Assembly (NCBI GenBank): GCA_003247575.1
Contig: QJZC01000048.1
Location: 1 to 64,000 of the forward strand
DNA: 64,000 nucleotides
Reading direction: 5' to 3'
Origin: Pseudomonadota bacterium
GTDB lineage: Bacteria; Myxococcota_A; UBA9160; SZUA-336
The position numbers and the translations under genes were made by a program. Below the pieces are notes generated by a model. The model had not been told where the DNA came from. It ran no database searches and was given only the letters and a program-made list of their open reading frames with translations. Below are positions 37,951 to 47,509 of this stretch, piece by piece. Positions within the stretch are counted from its first letter, which is position 1. Each line of letters opens with the position of its first letter.

Positions 37951-39515
37951 AACTCCGCAAACACTGCGGGCACTTGGTCGGACCTGCCCACGCGGTAGCC
38001 CGAGTCGCTTTCGACCTGGGCCTTGGCAAAACCGAAGTCTGCAGCGAAGGTCGCATGTATTCGGTAGAGTGGCTCGCCCTGTTTTACCTGCTCGCCCAGC
38101 TTCTTCAGTAGATCGACTCCGGCTCCCTTGTCCATGGGAGCACCCGCGAGGCGGGCGATCCGCGCCATTTGATAGTTGTCGATTCCGATCACAGTTCCCG
38201 ACGTCGGTGCCGGCACTTCCAGCACGAGGGATCCCGGCACGAATCGCTCCTTTTGCTGCCCCTGTGCGGCGATGATCTGCTGCATCTTGTCGTGCGCCCG
38301 TCCTGAATCCAGGATATCGCGCGCAATGTCGAAGCCGTCGCCACCGCGAACGTCCGGATCGAACTCAATCACACGCCCCGCAAGCCGGAGCGCCTTCTGT
38401 CTCAGGTCTACGGGAGCCTCGGATTCGTTCTGCAGCACTCGCATCACGTCGCGGGCTTCGAGCACCGGCCCAATACCTTGCCCGACCGGTTGGCGACCGT
38501 CGGTAATGATCACTTGCAGGAACAAGCCCAGGCGGTCTGCCACGTACTCGAAGAGCTTGCGCAGCGCCAGTGCATCGCGCATGTGTCGCACCTTGGCTGT
38601 GGGCCCCACCGGAATATCGATGATCAGATGCGTAGACCCGGCCGCCATCTTCTTCGACAGAATCGATGCCACCATCTGCCCCGGATAGTCCACGCCGAGT
38701 GGCCGCTCGACAGAAATCAAGATGTCGTCTACTGGGGCGAGGTTGGCGGTACCACCCCAGATGAGCGCGCCGCGCTCACGGCTTACCACTTCGCTCAGGT
38801 GTTCAGGCGAGAGCTCGACGTGCGCCAAGACCTCCATCGTGTCCGCCGTCCCCGAAGGCGAAGTAATGGCGCGGCTCGAGGTCTTCGGAATGAGCATCCC
38901 ATGCGCGGCCACGATGGGGACCACCAACATCGAGGTGCGGTTGCCCGGCAACCCACCGATGCAGTGCTTGTCGGCGACCAGATCGCCGGGCCAATGTAAG
39001 CGCTCGCCCTGCGCGACCATCGCACGCGTGAGGTTCATCACCTCGTCCCGATCCAGTCCGGTCTGCCCCGAGGCGACCAGGAACGCCGCGATCTCCATCT
39101 TGGCGTAGCGACGCTCGGCAATGTCGCGCGCAATTGCCATGAGGTCATCCGCGGTGAGACGCTCGCCCTCGATCTTGCGCCTTACCGCGTCCATCGATGC
39201 CGGTGGCTCGGCATGGCAGACGCTGACGGCCGCTCCGTCCTCGAGACCGAGCGTCGAGATCGCCTCTTCGGAGAGTCCGAGTTCGCCCGGCGCTACCAGG
39301 GCGACATCGTCGACCACGTTCAGGACTGCGAGGATACGCTTGCCGTTTGCAGTGATCTCGACCTTGGCGAGCGCCTGGAACCCCTCGGCTCGGTAGTTCT
39401 CACACTGCCGGTGCATGTAGGCGACGTTCTCGCGGTAGGTATCGATGGCCACCCTCCGCAAGCTGAGGGTGCCAGACTTGGAGCGAGGGTCGGTTGGGGC
39501 TTTGCGAACAGTCAT
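37947..39515 (-). CDS. AMP phosphorylase/thymidine phosphorylase family protein
   Basis: About 522 residues from the ATG at 39515. An N-terminal domain of about 90 residues precedes the phosphorylase core, as in AMP phosphorylases; ordinary pyrimidine phosphorylases are about 440. [20 protein letters not shown] is the phosphate-binding region, and [18 protein letters not shown] and a C-terminal barrel-sandwich part ([13 protein letters not shown]) follow. The likely reaction is phosphorolysis of AMP or another nucleotide to base and ribose 1,5-bisphosphate. It is coupled to a PRPP synthetase-like gene. No ribose-1,5-bisphosphate isomerase or RuBisCO is in the window, so the fate of the sugar phosphate is open. 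A longer upstream reading (39581) lacks support. Confidence 0.85.
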   Translation of the reverse strand: MTVRKAPTDPRSKSGTLSLRRVAIDTYRENVAYMHRQCENYRAEGFQALAKVEITANGKRILAVLNVVDDVALVAPGELGLSEEAISTLGLEDGAAVSVCHAEPPASMDAVRRKIEGERLTADDLMAIARDIAERRYAKMEIAAFLVASGQTGLDRDEVMNLTRAMVAQGERLHWPGDLVADKHCIGGLPGNRTSMLVVPIVAAHGMLIPKTSSRAITSPSGTADTMEVLAHVELSPEHLSEVVSRERGALIWGGTANLAPVDDILISVERPLGVDYPGQMVASILSKKMAAGSTHLIIDIPVGPTAKVRHMRDALALRKLFEYVADRLGLFLQVIITDGRQPVGQGIGPVLEARDVMRVLQNESEAPVDLRQKALRLAGRVIEFDPDVRGGDGFDIARDILDSGRAHDKMQQIIAAQGQQKERFVPGSLVLEVPAPTSGTVIGIDNYQMARIARLAGAPMDKGAGVDLLKKLGEQVKQGEPLYRIHATFAADFGFAKAQVESDSGYRVGRSDQVPAVFAEF

Positions 39516-39715
39516 AGAATGCGAGTTCCAAGCAGGTGATGTGGGCCGACCAGTGTACGCCGTCGCGATGCTCCGGGCCAAGCTTGCGGAGGGAGCTCGA
39601 GCGCCGGCCAGTGGTGTTCGACCGCTGCCGAACTCCCACGATCCGGCGACGCCCGCAACGTCGGCGATCTCACCCCGTGCCTCGAGGCTACCGCGCGGTG
39701 AGATGCGGCGCGTGG

Positions 39716-40879
39716 CTAGTCAGACTTCTCGATGAGCCCGCGTAGCCGCTCGAGCCGCTCCTGAACGTAGCTGGGAAGCCGGACGTCAACCTCGGCTTCT
39801 GCCGACGCATACATCGAAAGGGCCTCCTCCTCGAGAAGTGCATAGGCTTGACGCGCGGACTTTCCCGCGGGGTCGAGCTCGATGGAGGCTTCCCAATAGG
39901 AGTACGGGAGCGCCAGCCAGGACGAGCGGCGCAACCGAGACTCGACGACTCCCAACAGGTAGTACGCCAGAGCCTTGTCGGCTTGCGTGGCCTCTCCCTC
40001 CACGAATCGCTGGAGTACGGTGCTGGCAACCACGTAGTGTACGAGGGCCTGACGGCTCGTTGGAAAGCGAACGATGTCGCTTGCCGCGTCGAGTATCGAA
40101 ATCGCCTGCTCGAGGGTCGCAGGATCGGATCGCTTGGCCGTCGCCTCGAGCTCTTTCAGCGACACGAGCCAGCCCTCTACATCCAAGCGCTGGTAGTCCC
40201 GGAGGTCGGGACGATCCGCCAGCTTGGACAAGGCCCCCCTTGCTCGCGCGAAATCTCCCTTGAGCCGGATCGATACGACGAGGTAGTTGGTTGCCACCTC
40301 CGGTAGCTGCAGTCCGACCACATCGCTCGAGCTGAGCAAACCATCCAAGGTGTCGAGCCCCGCGCTGAACTCGCGCGTCGCAAATTGGAGACGCGCACGC
40401 TCCTGAAGTCCCAAGTTTGCGAAAGCCTTCGTGTCGAGAAAGCCCTTGGACAAGGTGGAGTCCGCCGGGATCGCTGATCGAGAGTGGCACTCGACACAGT
40501 ATTCCGTCATCTGCAAGATCGTGAACTGAGCGCTTTCCGGCTCACCCTGGTCGAATAGATACGCCGCTTCGCGCGCCTCGCGCTCCAGGGAACGTCCGAG
40601 AAAGCGGGCGCCGAGTTCTTTGTCGCTCACGTGTTTGGCTACGACACCGGCTGCCTCCGCGAGCTGGTTCAAAGCAGTACGAATCTCATCGGTACTGGCC
40701 GGATCTCGAAAGCCACGCGGGGCCACGCTGGCCGGAAGGAGAACACGAAGGTTCGAGAAGATCTGCTTCATCGAATCGCGCACGACCGGTCCGTCGACGC
40801 GTTGCGCCCATCCATGCGCCGCGAGCAATAGCCCGCAGGCCCACACCCCTCCGATCAGTATGAAGCTCTTGACACGCAC
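39716..40879 (-). CDS. Periplasmic single-haem c-type protein with helical-repeat domain
   Basis: 387 residues with a signal peptide (hydrophobic 5-22, ending HGWAQ). A helical N-terminal domain of about 120 residues carries one haem-binding motif, CVECHS, at its end, as in cytochrome c'/c-556-type four-helix proteins. The C-terminal 230 residues are Ala/Leu-rich helical repeats, probably TPR-like. The start is a GTG at 40879 with GGGAGG seven bases upstream. It could be a haem sensor or electron carrier that docks to a partner through the repeats. No redox partner genes are adjacent. The haem site is clear; the role is unknown. Confidence 0.7.
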   Translation of the reverse strand: MRVKSFILIGGVWACGLLLAAHGWAQRVDGPVVRDSMKQIFSNLRVLLPASVAPRGFRDPASTDEIRTALNQLAEAAGVVAKHVSDKELGARFLGRSLEREAREAAYLFDQGEPESAQFTILQMTEYCVECHSRSAIPADSTLSKGFLDTKAFANLGLQERARLQFATREFSAGLDTLDGLLSSSDVVGLQLPEVATNYLVVSIRLKGDFARARGALSKLADRPDLRDYQRLDVEGWLVSLKELEATAKRSDPATLEQAISILDAASDIVRFPTSRQALVHYVVASTVLQRFVEGEATQADKALAYYLLGVVESRLRRSSWLALPYSYWEASIELDPAGKSARQAYALLEEEALSMYASAEAEVDVRLPSYVQERLERLRGLIEKSD

Positions 40880-40908
40880 ACAATCCTCCCTTGGTCGCTC
40901 GGCGCTCA

Positions 40909-40924
40909 GGGGTATAGATACCCC
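40909..40924. promoter_or_regulatory. Small perfect palindrome upstream of the cytochrome gene
   Basis: GGGGTA-TAGA-TACCCC, 30 bases upstream of the GTG start. A symmetric site in the promoter region, possibly an operator. Confidence 0.35.
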
Positions 40925-41956
40925 GTCTGGGTACTCCGATCTGCGGGCTCGAGTCGAACCCCGGCCCCAGCGCCATGAAAGCGCGGGCCTCTCTCGCCCG
41001 CCCGAGAACCGCTCTTCCCTCCAAGCATACCGAAGAACGGTCGCGATGAACTCCCTACTCGGCTCTGGCCAGCCAGGCCCGCTTCTGAACAGGGGCTACT
41101 CGTTCACGCTCTGGGGCACATCGCCTCTAGTTCACGGCCAGAGCCGCTCCTTGGGCAGTCCGCTTCTCTGTCAGAGCAAACCGCATGCCCCTATCCGCTT
41201 CTCGATGGGCCCGGGGCCGTCGGGAAGAGCGCCGATCGAACGGGGAGAGTAGCCGCCAGCTGTTCATTTCGTCTGCATCCGGGCTGACGCTCCTGGCGGA
41301 GTCAAATCGCGGGCGGATCCTACAGCTGCGCCTCGAACACAGCGACTCATGCGAAATGATCACCACGAGATCCCTCGCACGCGGGCTCCGCGCTCACTTG
41401 CGGAAGAGCATTCCAATCACACTCGCGCGGTGCGGCTTCTGACGGCTCAACCTGGTGTCGTTTGGCGACTGAATCCGTGCTGCCGCAGCCAGTCACCGCG
41501 AGCAGGATCGCCTTGCACGCTGGCTACCCACGACCAGCAGGACTTGGCACTGCACAATGGAGCTGGACTACGAGCGAGCGCGTTCCCGTGCTGCGAATCG
41601 ATGATCCAGAGGCGCGGTTCGTCCGGCAAGGCTCCTCGGACATTCAACGGGGAACTCCCTTGCATGTCAGCGGGGGGCAGGGGAGCATACCGTGCGTTCG
41701 GTGGGTTTTGTCCTCCACTTTCGTTGTGTCGGGACTGGGACTCGACTTGGGTTCCGACTTGAAATCAAGGGCGTGGGAGTCGGGCTGAAGGCGCTGGCCT
41801 GGGGAGCGGGCGCACGGGTGTCCAAGGGACCTGAAGCGCAGCTCGTGCGGGTGTCAGTGGAGTCGAGGCGGAGAGGTTGGACGAGCGATCCCGCTGCTTC
41901 GCCAGCGCCCGCGGGGGAGACGGCTCTCCTACGCCATACCGGGGCAAGTGGGGCTT
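40925..41956. other. One-kilobase stretch without a recognisable gene
   Basis: Several short open frames exist on both strands, but none shows a family, a good ribosome-binding site or consistent codon bias. I see no tRNA, repeat or IS end. It may be a decayed region. Confidence 0.4.
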
Positions 41957-42214
41957 CTACGGACTCGGCTTCTCTGTAGTCTCGAGGCTCTCGAGCGCCT
42001 CGCGCGCCTTCATGTCGCCTTGCTCGGCGGCCAGCTCGAAACCTGGAACAGAGACGGAAGACCAGGCTGGGCCGACAATGGCCCAGAGCGTGGTGTACAT
42101 GCGCCTTCCTCCGGCAGCGAGGTCGTCAGCGTAGACCGGCCAGGCTTCCCGGGCCAACGCGCCGATGCTCTGGCCGTGAGCGGCGTCCGGGCCTTCCGGA
42201 ATCCGGAGCAACAT
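41957..42214 (-). CDS. Possible short protein with Sel1-like end
   Basis: About 85 codons. The segment FELAAEQGDMKAREALESLE resembles the close of a Sel1 repeat, and codon use is plausible. It starts only three bases from the start of the plus-strand membrane protein gene, which leaves no space for two promoters, so one of the two starts is probably wrong; a later Met (MYTTLWAIVG) is an alternative. Weak call. Confidence 0.3.
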   Translation of the reverse strand: MLLRIPEGPDAAHGQSIGALAREAWPVYADDLAAGGRRMYTTLWAIVGPAWSSVSVPGFELAAEQGDMKAREALESLETTEKPSP

Positions 42215-42216
42215 CG

Positions 42217-42597
42217 ATGGCCGAGACCCTGCCTGCCCATCGTGATACTGCCCACGGGCGTCGCTACGGTCCCCTCGGCGAGCTGACGCAGGGAGGCGTC
42301 CTGTTTCTCGCCCTCTTCTCGACCCTAGGAATGGGCTGGTCGATCGGGCGGGTCTTCGGGGGCCTCTCGGAAGCGGGTGAGATCGGCGTTCGTCTACCCT
42401 TCGTGCTCGCAGGCGGCGCGTTCGCCTGGGGCGGCTGGTGCATGTCGGTGTCCGCGGCACTCCTGGCTAGGCTGATCGACGCCGAGGTCGGACTCTACGG
42501 ACGGGCCGGCACGATGGGGTTCGCCTGCGGTCTCTACGGTCAAGGGCTGGCCTGGCTCGCCCGGCGCGGCTACCTGCCGATGATGGAGAGCGAGTAG
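42217..42597 (+). CDS. Small membrane protein of unknown function
   Basis: 126 residues with about three hydrophobic segments (GGVLFLALFSTLGMGWSIG, LPFVLAGGAFAWGGWCMSV, and a weaker third). The ATG at 42217 has GGAG nine bases upstream. No family recognised. Its end faces the secreted protein gene at 42892, and the 294 bases between them show no gene I can support. Confidence 0.5.
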   Translation: MAETLPAHRDTAHGRRYGPLGELTQGGVLFLALFSTLGMGWSIGRVFGGLSEAGEIGVRLPFVLAGGAFAWGGWCMSVSAALLARLIDAEVGLYGRAGTMGFACGLYGQGLAWLARRGYLPMMESE

Positions 42598-42891
42598 CGC
42601 AACACCTTCGAGGCCGGAGCGGGCATCTTCCTTGGTTGCGGCCAAGTACTTCAACGAATTCATCTCTTGAAGGGGAGGGCGCAGTGGGAGCCGCTCGTGG
42701 CGGAGCCCTTGGGTCTTCGGTTCGTCTTGGGGCTTGCTCGGCCTCATTCCTTTCAAGGGGAGCAGATCTCCTCGATCTCCAACGTTCGTGGTGCGAAGCC
42801 TCTCGTTGGAACGCAGAACGGAGGGCAAGTGGCCCGACAGCCCCGCTCCGCTGCAGAAGCATCGGTTGGCGGGAGCTGCCGGGCCTAGGAA

Positions 42892-43641
42892 TCACGGACA
42901 GACTACGACGCGCGCCACTCCAGCTCCCAAGCGAGCGGAGCTACCGATGGAGCGATTGAATCCTGCGAAGAGGTCGAAGTTGACCGGTCCTTCCGTATCA
43001 GGCTGACCGGCGAGAGCAAACAACCACTTCGATCGAAGGTCTCCGGCAAGCGGGAAGCTCGGGCTGCGGTATTCGAGGCGATCGTTGGATGCCGTGATAC
43101 TGACCAATTCCCCCGGCATTACGACGTTTGAGGTCTGGGAAATTTGTTGTGTGCCCCGTGCGTCCAAGATCCCATCATGTCCGAAGACCAGCAGGTCATC
43201 CCATAGGCTCGGGTCGCCGTCCAGCAGACCTCCGATTTGCATCTCGGCGTCGTTGCTTTGTGTAGCCGCGTCGCCTGCAAATCCATCGTTCGTTTCGGAG
43301 TCTCCGATGTTTACTGTGATCCCCTGAGGGATGCCTTCGGCTTCGTCATAGCGGACAAAGAAACGGCTGGAGCGGCGTCGAAACAGAGATCGTGTAGAGG
43401 TGATCCTGAGAACAGCCTCGAAGTATCCATCGCCATTCGAATCCACCGGTGCAACGACAAAGTCCACGAATCCGCTGGGAATGCCCTTACTCGTACCGTC
43501 GAGTAGATTGATTGTCGCGCAGCGACCGACTCGGATCTCCGGCGATTCCGCGCGGGCCGGCATGTTCACACTGAACAAGATCGCTAGCATGCAGGCGCAG
43601 GATGCGATGCTCGAGGCCCTAGGCTTACGTAGCAAGTTCAT
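42892..43641 (-). CDS. Secreted protein of unknown function
   Basis: 249 residues with a signal peptide (ACMLAILFSVNMPARA, cleavage before ESPE). The mature part is beta-rich with DSNGDGYFEAVL and DGDPSLWDDL stretches, which could bind calcium, and it has two Cys near its ends (GRCAT and VVVCP) that may form a disulphide. I recognise no family. Transcribed alone. Confidence 0.6.
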   Translation of the reverse strand: MNLLRKPRASSIASCACMLAILFSVNMPARAESPEIRVGRCATINLLDGTSKGIPSGFVDFVVAPVDSNGDGYFEAVLRITSTRSLFRRRSSRFFVRYDEAEGIPQGITVNIGDSETNDGFAGDAATQSNDAEMQIGGLLDGDPSLWDDLLVFGHDGILDARGTQQISQTSNVVMPGELVSITASNDRLEYRSPSFPLAGDLRSKWLFALAGQPDTEGPVNFDLFAGFNRSIGSSARLGAGVARVVVCP

Positions 43642-43979
43642 GCGAATTCCTCCAGTTTGCCATCAAGGGATTGCGGCGATCTGTAGAGGCTCGTCGTGAT
43701 GAGAAGGGTGAGTTGTGTTCGCGTCTCTTCGGCCTCTCGGGTCGAGTGAGACCGCCGCGGATTTTGGGCTTCTCAATGTATCTCTCTTGCGGATGGTTAC
43801 AAGGTCGAGCGGTCTCCTGAACCAGTCGCTCTCGTCGCGACGACCTGACGAGGCCTTGAGTCTCATTGCGATTTGAAGTGACATTTGCTGGGAGCAGGGA
43901 GAAGTGAGGCAGATTTGGTCATCGATATACTTCTCGACGGGTAGTTTCGACACGCGTTGCGAACCAGGTGGCTGTGCTC
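43642..43979. other. Intergenic stretch
   Basis: No gene or RNA seen. It includes the promoter region of the secreted protein gene and the sequence into which the truncated questin-oxidase-like gene ends. Confidence 0.4.
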
Positions 43980-44504
43980 TCAGAGAGGGTGCATCGATGC
44001 GATCGTGCGTGGTGAGTCACCGGTCCGTCGCTGGTGCGCCATGCAACGGGGAATTCGGGACGACTGGAGGGTCTGCTGGACGAGCGCCGTGGCCTCGAGC
44101 GCTTCCGCGAGCTCTCGACGCTCGACGGAGCTCTCGGAGCGCTGAAGCGCCGGCGCGGGATGTCCCCTCCGAATCGCCGCATGACACGCTGCCGTCACGA
44201 AGCCCGGCGCGAGGCGAGCCATCCACGGGTTCAGCGTTGACCTCCAGCCATCCGCTTCGAAGCACTTCTCGAAGTAGGTCGACCTGTCAGCGAAGCGATC
44301 CCGCTGTCCGACTGATGTAATCCACTCCTTCGCGTGGATCGGCACACGGGGCGCAGGTCTAGGCGTCAACTCATTGGCCTGTGCGGAGATCCAGTCGGCG
44401 ATACGGTCGGATGCACCGAGCTCGACGAGCGCCTCGATGACCATCGGCGCATGGCTGAATAGACCGTCGCGAAGGTTCGGGCCGTGTCGGTGGAGATGAC
44501 TCAT
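43980..44504 (-). CDS. Questin oxidase-like (DUF4243) protein, C-terminally truncated
   Basis: About 174 residues from the ATG at 44504 (GGGGAG just upstream). HRHGPNLRDGLFSHAPMVIE and the block MARLAPGFVTAACHAAIRRG resemble the N-terminal part of the questin oxidase/DUF4243 family, which is about twice this length. The homology stops near residue 145 and a short unrelated tail follows, so the gene looks truncated and may be non-functional. Full-length relatives are cofactor-poor oxidases in secondary metabolism or unknown bacterial enzymes. The call is by pattern and moderately sure. Confidence 0.5.
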   Translation of the reverse strand: MSHLHRHGPNLRDGLFSHAPMVIEALVELGASDRIADWISAQANELTPRPAPRVPIHAKEWITSVGQRDRFADRSTYFEKCFEADGWRSTLNPWMARLAPGFVTAACHAAIRRGHPAPALQRSESSVERRELAEALEATALVQQTLQSSRIPRCMAHQRRTGDSPRTIASMHPL

Positions 44505-44696
44505 CGCTCCCCTATAGAGTCGCGTGCTCTGCGAGAGCGTTGCCAAGTGCCAGGGAGGAGTTGCGTTCGGCCTGCATTGGACTCGCGTAGTTCGGCAATG
44601 GATGCGACGTAGGGTAGGAACTGAACGCAACTCGAGGTCAAGCCTGGATCCGAGAGGTCGGAACGCGCACCGCCCTTGGGGCGCGATGGAGTACAA

Positions 44697-44858
44697 TCAG
44701 GACGGCGACTGAGAGCTAGCTTGGAACGCTCCGAACAGGCCCACCTTGGGGCCGACCAGCGCCACGAAGAAGAAGATGATCACGAGAAGAATGATGAAGG
44801 TCCAGCTGAATGTAAGGCCCTTCTTCAGCTTGCTCTTGGGCGTATGCGCAGTCGGCAT
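44697..44858 (-). CDS. 53-residue single-helix membrane protein coupled to fatty acid hydroxylase
   Basis: MPTAHTPKSKLKKG is a short basic cytoplasmic tail, followed by one very hydrophobic helix (FIILLVIIFFFVALVG) and a short end. Its ATG at 44858 lies two bases after the stop of the fatty acid hydroxylase/sterol desaturase-like gene on the same strand, which argues strongly that it is real and co-expressed. Single-helix peptides often stabilise membrane enzymes. No family recognised. Confidence 0.6.
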   Translation of the reverse strand: MPTAHTPKSKLKKGLTFSWTFIILLVIIFFFVALVGPKVGLFGAFQASSQSPS

Positions 44859-44860
44859 TC

Positions 44861-45622
44861 CTATGCACCCCAAAGAAGCTGGTGAATGAACGAGCTCCGG
44901 CGTTCTTTGCCCAGCCCCAGAGCGTAGTCCTCGTGATCAGGTCGATGATGTGTTCCGAAGATGAGGTCCCAGTACGGGGCGAGGTTTGCAAAGTTGTGCC
45001 GGGATTCGAGCGATTTGGCGTGATGCCAACGGTGGAGAGTGGGATCTCCGCACAAAAGCCCCAAGGGTCCCAAACGGATCGATACGTTGCTGTGCACGAA
45101 CGTGGCGAAGAGGCCTCGAAGCACGAAGACCGGCATGATCGAGACCATGTCTACCCCCATGATGAATCCGGGCAGATTCAGGCAAAACTGACTATACAGG
45201 CTGTCTAGGGGATGTTCGCGGTGCGCGGCGACCCAATCGAGACGTTGAACCGAGTGGTGCACGGCATGAAATCGCCACAGCATGGGGCACACATGGGAAA
45301 GCCGATGCCCCCAATAGACCACAAGATCGCCCAAGCTCACAACCAGCACCGCCTGAAGATACAGTGGAGCGCTCGAGACACATTCGCGGAGAGATTCCGG
45401 AGACCATCTCATCGTCCAGTGCTGAAGCAGGTTATTGAAGGCCAGTAGCACGGGCAGGAAGAGGAGGTACTGGGCGCAGAAGTACAAGAGATCCAAGCCG
45501 AGCTCTGGTCTTAGATGCCGCTGAGTTCTCGCGGTGAACGTTCGTTCCAGCGGAACGAACAACAGGGCCAGAATGAACAGGGAGAGCAGAGAGCTGGCTA
45601 CGGCATCGGTCAGAATCGACAA
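44861..45622 (-). CDS. Fatty acid hydroxylase/sterol desaturase family protein
   Basis: 253 residues with four to five membrane segments and the di-iron histidine boxes of the superfamily: HRLSH, FHAVHHS, HREHPLDS and LHRWHHAKS. It should oxidise a lipid (hydroxylation or desaturation) in the inner membrane. The start is a TTG at 45622 with GGGAG nine bases upstream; an ATG start is not available nearby. Two bases after its stop begins the 53-residue membrane peptide gene. The substrate is unknown; sterols, hopanoids, carotenoids and fatty acids are all used by relatives. Confidence 0.85.
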   Translation of the reverse strand: MSILTDAVASSLLSLFILALLFVPLERTFTARTQRHLRPELGLDLLYFCAQYLLFLPVLLAFNNLLQHWTMRWSPESLRECVSSAPLYLQAVLVVSLGDLVVYWGHRLSHVCPMLWRFHAVHHSVQRLDWVAAHREHPLDSLYSQFCLNLPGFIMGVDMVSIMPVFVLRGLFATFVHSNVSIRLGPLGLLCGDPTLHRWHHAKSLESRHNFANLAPYWDLIFGTHHRPDHEDYALGLGKERRSSFIHQLLWGA

Positions 45623-45809
45623 TGGTAGTTCTCCCGAAGTCCTCGAATTGCTGTGCTAGGTTCGCTTTCGGGGATGCCGAATCTATCGGTCGTTGTGCCC
45701 AGAGCTTTCGCCGTACTCTGCAGCCTCCGTCGCCGTTGGGGGAAGCGTCCAGTACGAAATCCAGACGGTGACACTCCATCATGCCGCACATTCGGAGAGC
45801 TCGGCGACT

Positions 45810-46907
45810 TCACATGGAACCGGTCATTGTGCTCGTTCCCTGCGTGGTCCGGTGGGCAGGCATCGGAGAATCGCGCAGGTTGGAGCGATCTCGCAGGAAT
45901 CGTTCCCGCAGTAGCGCCCACTCGGAGTCGTCGAGCTCCCATTCGCTGTAGAGCGCGACTCCGCGATAGTTCGTGGGCAGTGACTCCCAGTGGCCGAGTC
46001 CCCGATGGATCCCGGCGAGTCCATTCGCCAGGCTCTCGACCTCGGGTACGTGGTATCCGGAGCCTGCGTCGTCATACGCCGGGAGCCCCAGCAGGACCTC
46101 GCGCGGGTGAGACCACGCAAGGACCTGTTGCGTCCATCGACCCATCAGCCAGACGTAGGGTTTCGAGGCCTGAAGTGCCGTGTCGTACATCATCGGGACG
46201 ATCTGATCCACGCGCTCGGCGACGCTTCGATAGTACCGCTCCTCCCAGTGCACATCCGGATAGGGGTGGAGCCAGATCGGTGGGGGGTAGGCCGCGACCG
46301 AGAGTAGCTTGCCTTCGGGCAGGGCTCCGCGCACCGCGTCCAGGGTTGCCAGAAAACTGGGAGACCCTGCGGTACATGGCTCGATGTTGATATGGACACC
46401 GCCGAGGCGAGGATGCGCCCGAAGGAGTGCGGCGACCGACTCCGCAAATCGTTCGCGCCAGGCGGGCAGGGTAGGGAACGCCTGATTTCCCAGTGCGCCC
46501 CCGATCCAGGGCAGGACGCGGTAGCCCTCGAAGGCGTCGAGAAACCTCTCCGTTTGCGCGGGATCCACATCCGGGAGGCTGCCATCCTCATTCGTGGGAG
46601 CGACGTGTGGAAACACGTCGCGAATTCCATGCGCCCTCAGTTGCTCGGCTAGAGCTCGCACGCGCGCCTCGCTCCGGAACTCTGGAATCCGCTCCACGCG
46701 CCGATGCCTCTCGAACCAGGCATCCGCTCCCAACCACCCGTGCTGAAGCCAGATCCCATTTTGGCGCAGGTCATGGCGCCCATCCCGGACGTCGATACCC
46801 GGCTCCCAGAGCCCGTAACCCATGAGCGCGATCAACCCCGCAGCCGTAGACAGCACCAAGGTGCGCCATGGCGGTCTGCACAGAAATGCGATCACCTGTG
46901 ATGTCAC
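45810..46907 (-). CDS. Membrane-anchored GH18-like TIM-barrel protein
   Basis: 365 residues. A hydrophobic segment (TLVLSTAAGLIALMGYGLW) near the N-terminus acts as signal anchor. The body follows the pattern of GH18 chitinase-like barrels: GVHINIEP stands where the DxxDxDxE strand would be, and QIVPMMYDTAL matches the later Met-Tyr-Asp strand. The classic DxE catalytic triad is altered, so it may be a binding protein or use another mechanism. The C-terminal 20 residues are polar. Transcribed alone on the minus strand; 45623-45809 beside it shows no gene. Confidence 0.6.
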   Translation of the reverse strand: MTSQVIAFLCRPPWRTLVLSTAAGLIALMGYGLWEPGIDVRDGRHDLRQNGIWLQHGWLGADAWFERHRRVERIPEFRSEARVRALAEQLRAHGIRDVFPHVAPTNEDGSLPDVDPAQTERFLDAFEGYRVLPWIGGALGNQAFPTLPAWRERFAESVAALLRAHPRLGGVHINIEPCTAGSPSFLATLDAVRGALPEGKLLSVAAYPPPIWLHPYPDVHWEERYYRSVAERVDQIVPMMYDTALQASKPYVWLMGRWTQQVLAWSHPREVLLGLPAYDDAGSGYHVPEVESLANGLAGIHRGLGHWESLPTNYRGVALYSEWELDDSEWALLRERFLRDRSNLRDSPMPAHRTTQGTSTMTGSM

Positions 46908-47509
46908 GGGCCGCCTCTCGTCTGCGGTGCGCGCTGCCGCCGAGAGTCCGATCCCGCGCGCATTCTAGGAGAAGTCGGCGCGACCCGAGCGAAGCTTCAG
47001 TTGTGAGTGTGCGCGATGATTTGGTGCAGTGGGAGATGCTGTCTCAGGTAGGCTCCCATGCGCACCGGTGCCGCAGGGTGTCGGCCAACGGCTGCGATGG
47101 CCCTCGGGCCGCAGGCACCTCTCCAGATCAGCGTTCTACCCCCTGTCTGGTCATGAATGGCGCGCGGCCAGAGTCCATCGCCCCTGCCCGCTCGAGTTGT
47201 GAAGCACTCCCTACGGAACCGCCGCGGCGGCTGGAAGGATCAGAGCCCTTCGGCCGAGGTCTAGACACTGAGCGTGGTTCGCTGGACCAGGACACCCGTC
47301 GAGAAGGTGTACTTGTGCTCGCTCCCGAAGGTGAGGTCAGGTCGCGGACTGGGCGCGACCAGAGACTGCGGCTCGTTCGCGGAGTATGGGGTGACTCCCC
47401 CGCGCATTCGTTACGCTGAGGCTAGGGTTCGCATTGGCTTGCTAGCGAGTGAACTTTCAGGGGCGCCTCGGTGTAGAGTGTGAGGCGCCGTCGACGCACA
47501 GAGGGAGCC
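46908..47509. other. Intergenic stretch with an inverted repeat near its right end
   Basis: No gene I can support in 600 bases. GGCGCCTC (47462-47469) and GAGGCGCC (47482-47489) form a perfect 8-bp inverted repeat 20 bases upstream of the next start codon; it could be an operator or leader hairpin for the lipoprotein pair. Confidence 0.45.

Noticed and set aside
40950-40975. A GAGTCGAACCCC stretch that looks like a tRNA T-loop
   Set aside because: The flanking bases do not pair as a T-stem and no acceptor or D-arm is found on either strand.
41349-41788. Two overlapping plus-strand frames of 108-137 codons
   Set aside because: No codon bias, no family, no start signal; typical of random open frames in GC-rich DNA.
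46868-47419. A 183-codon plus-strand frame
   Set aside because: Starts inside the convergent GH18-like gene, rich in Arg/Ser/Pro, with no homology pattern.
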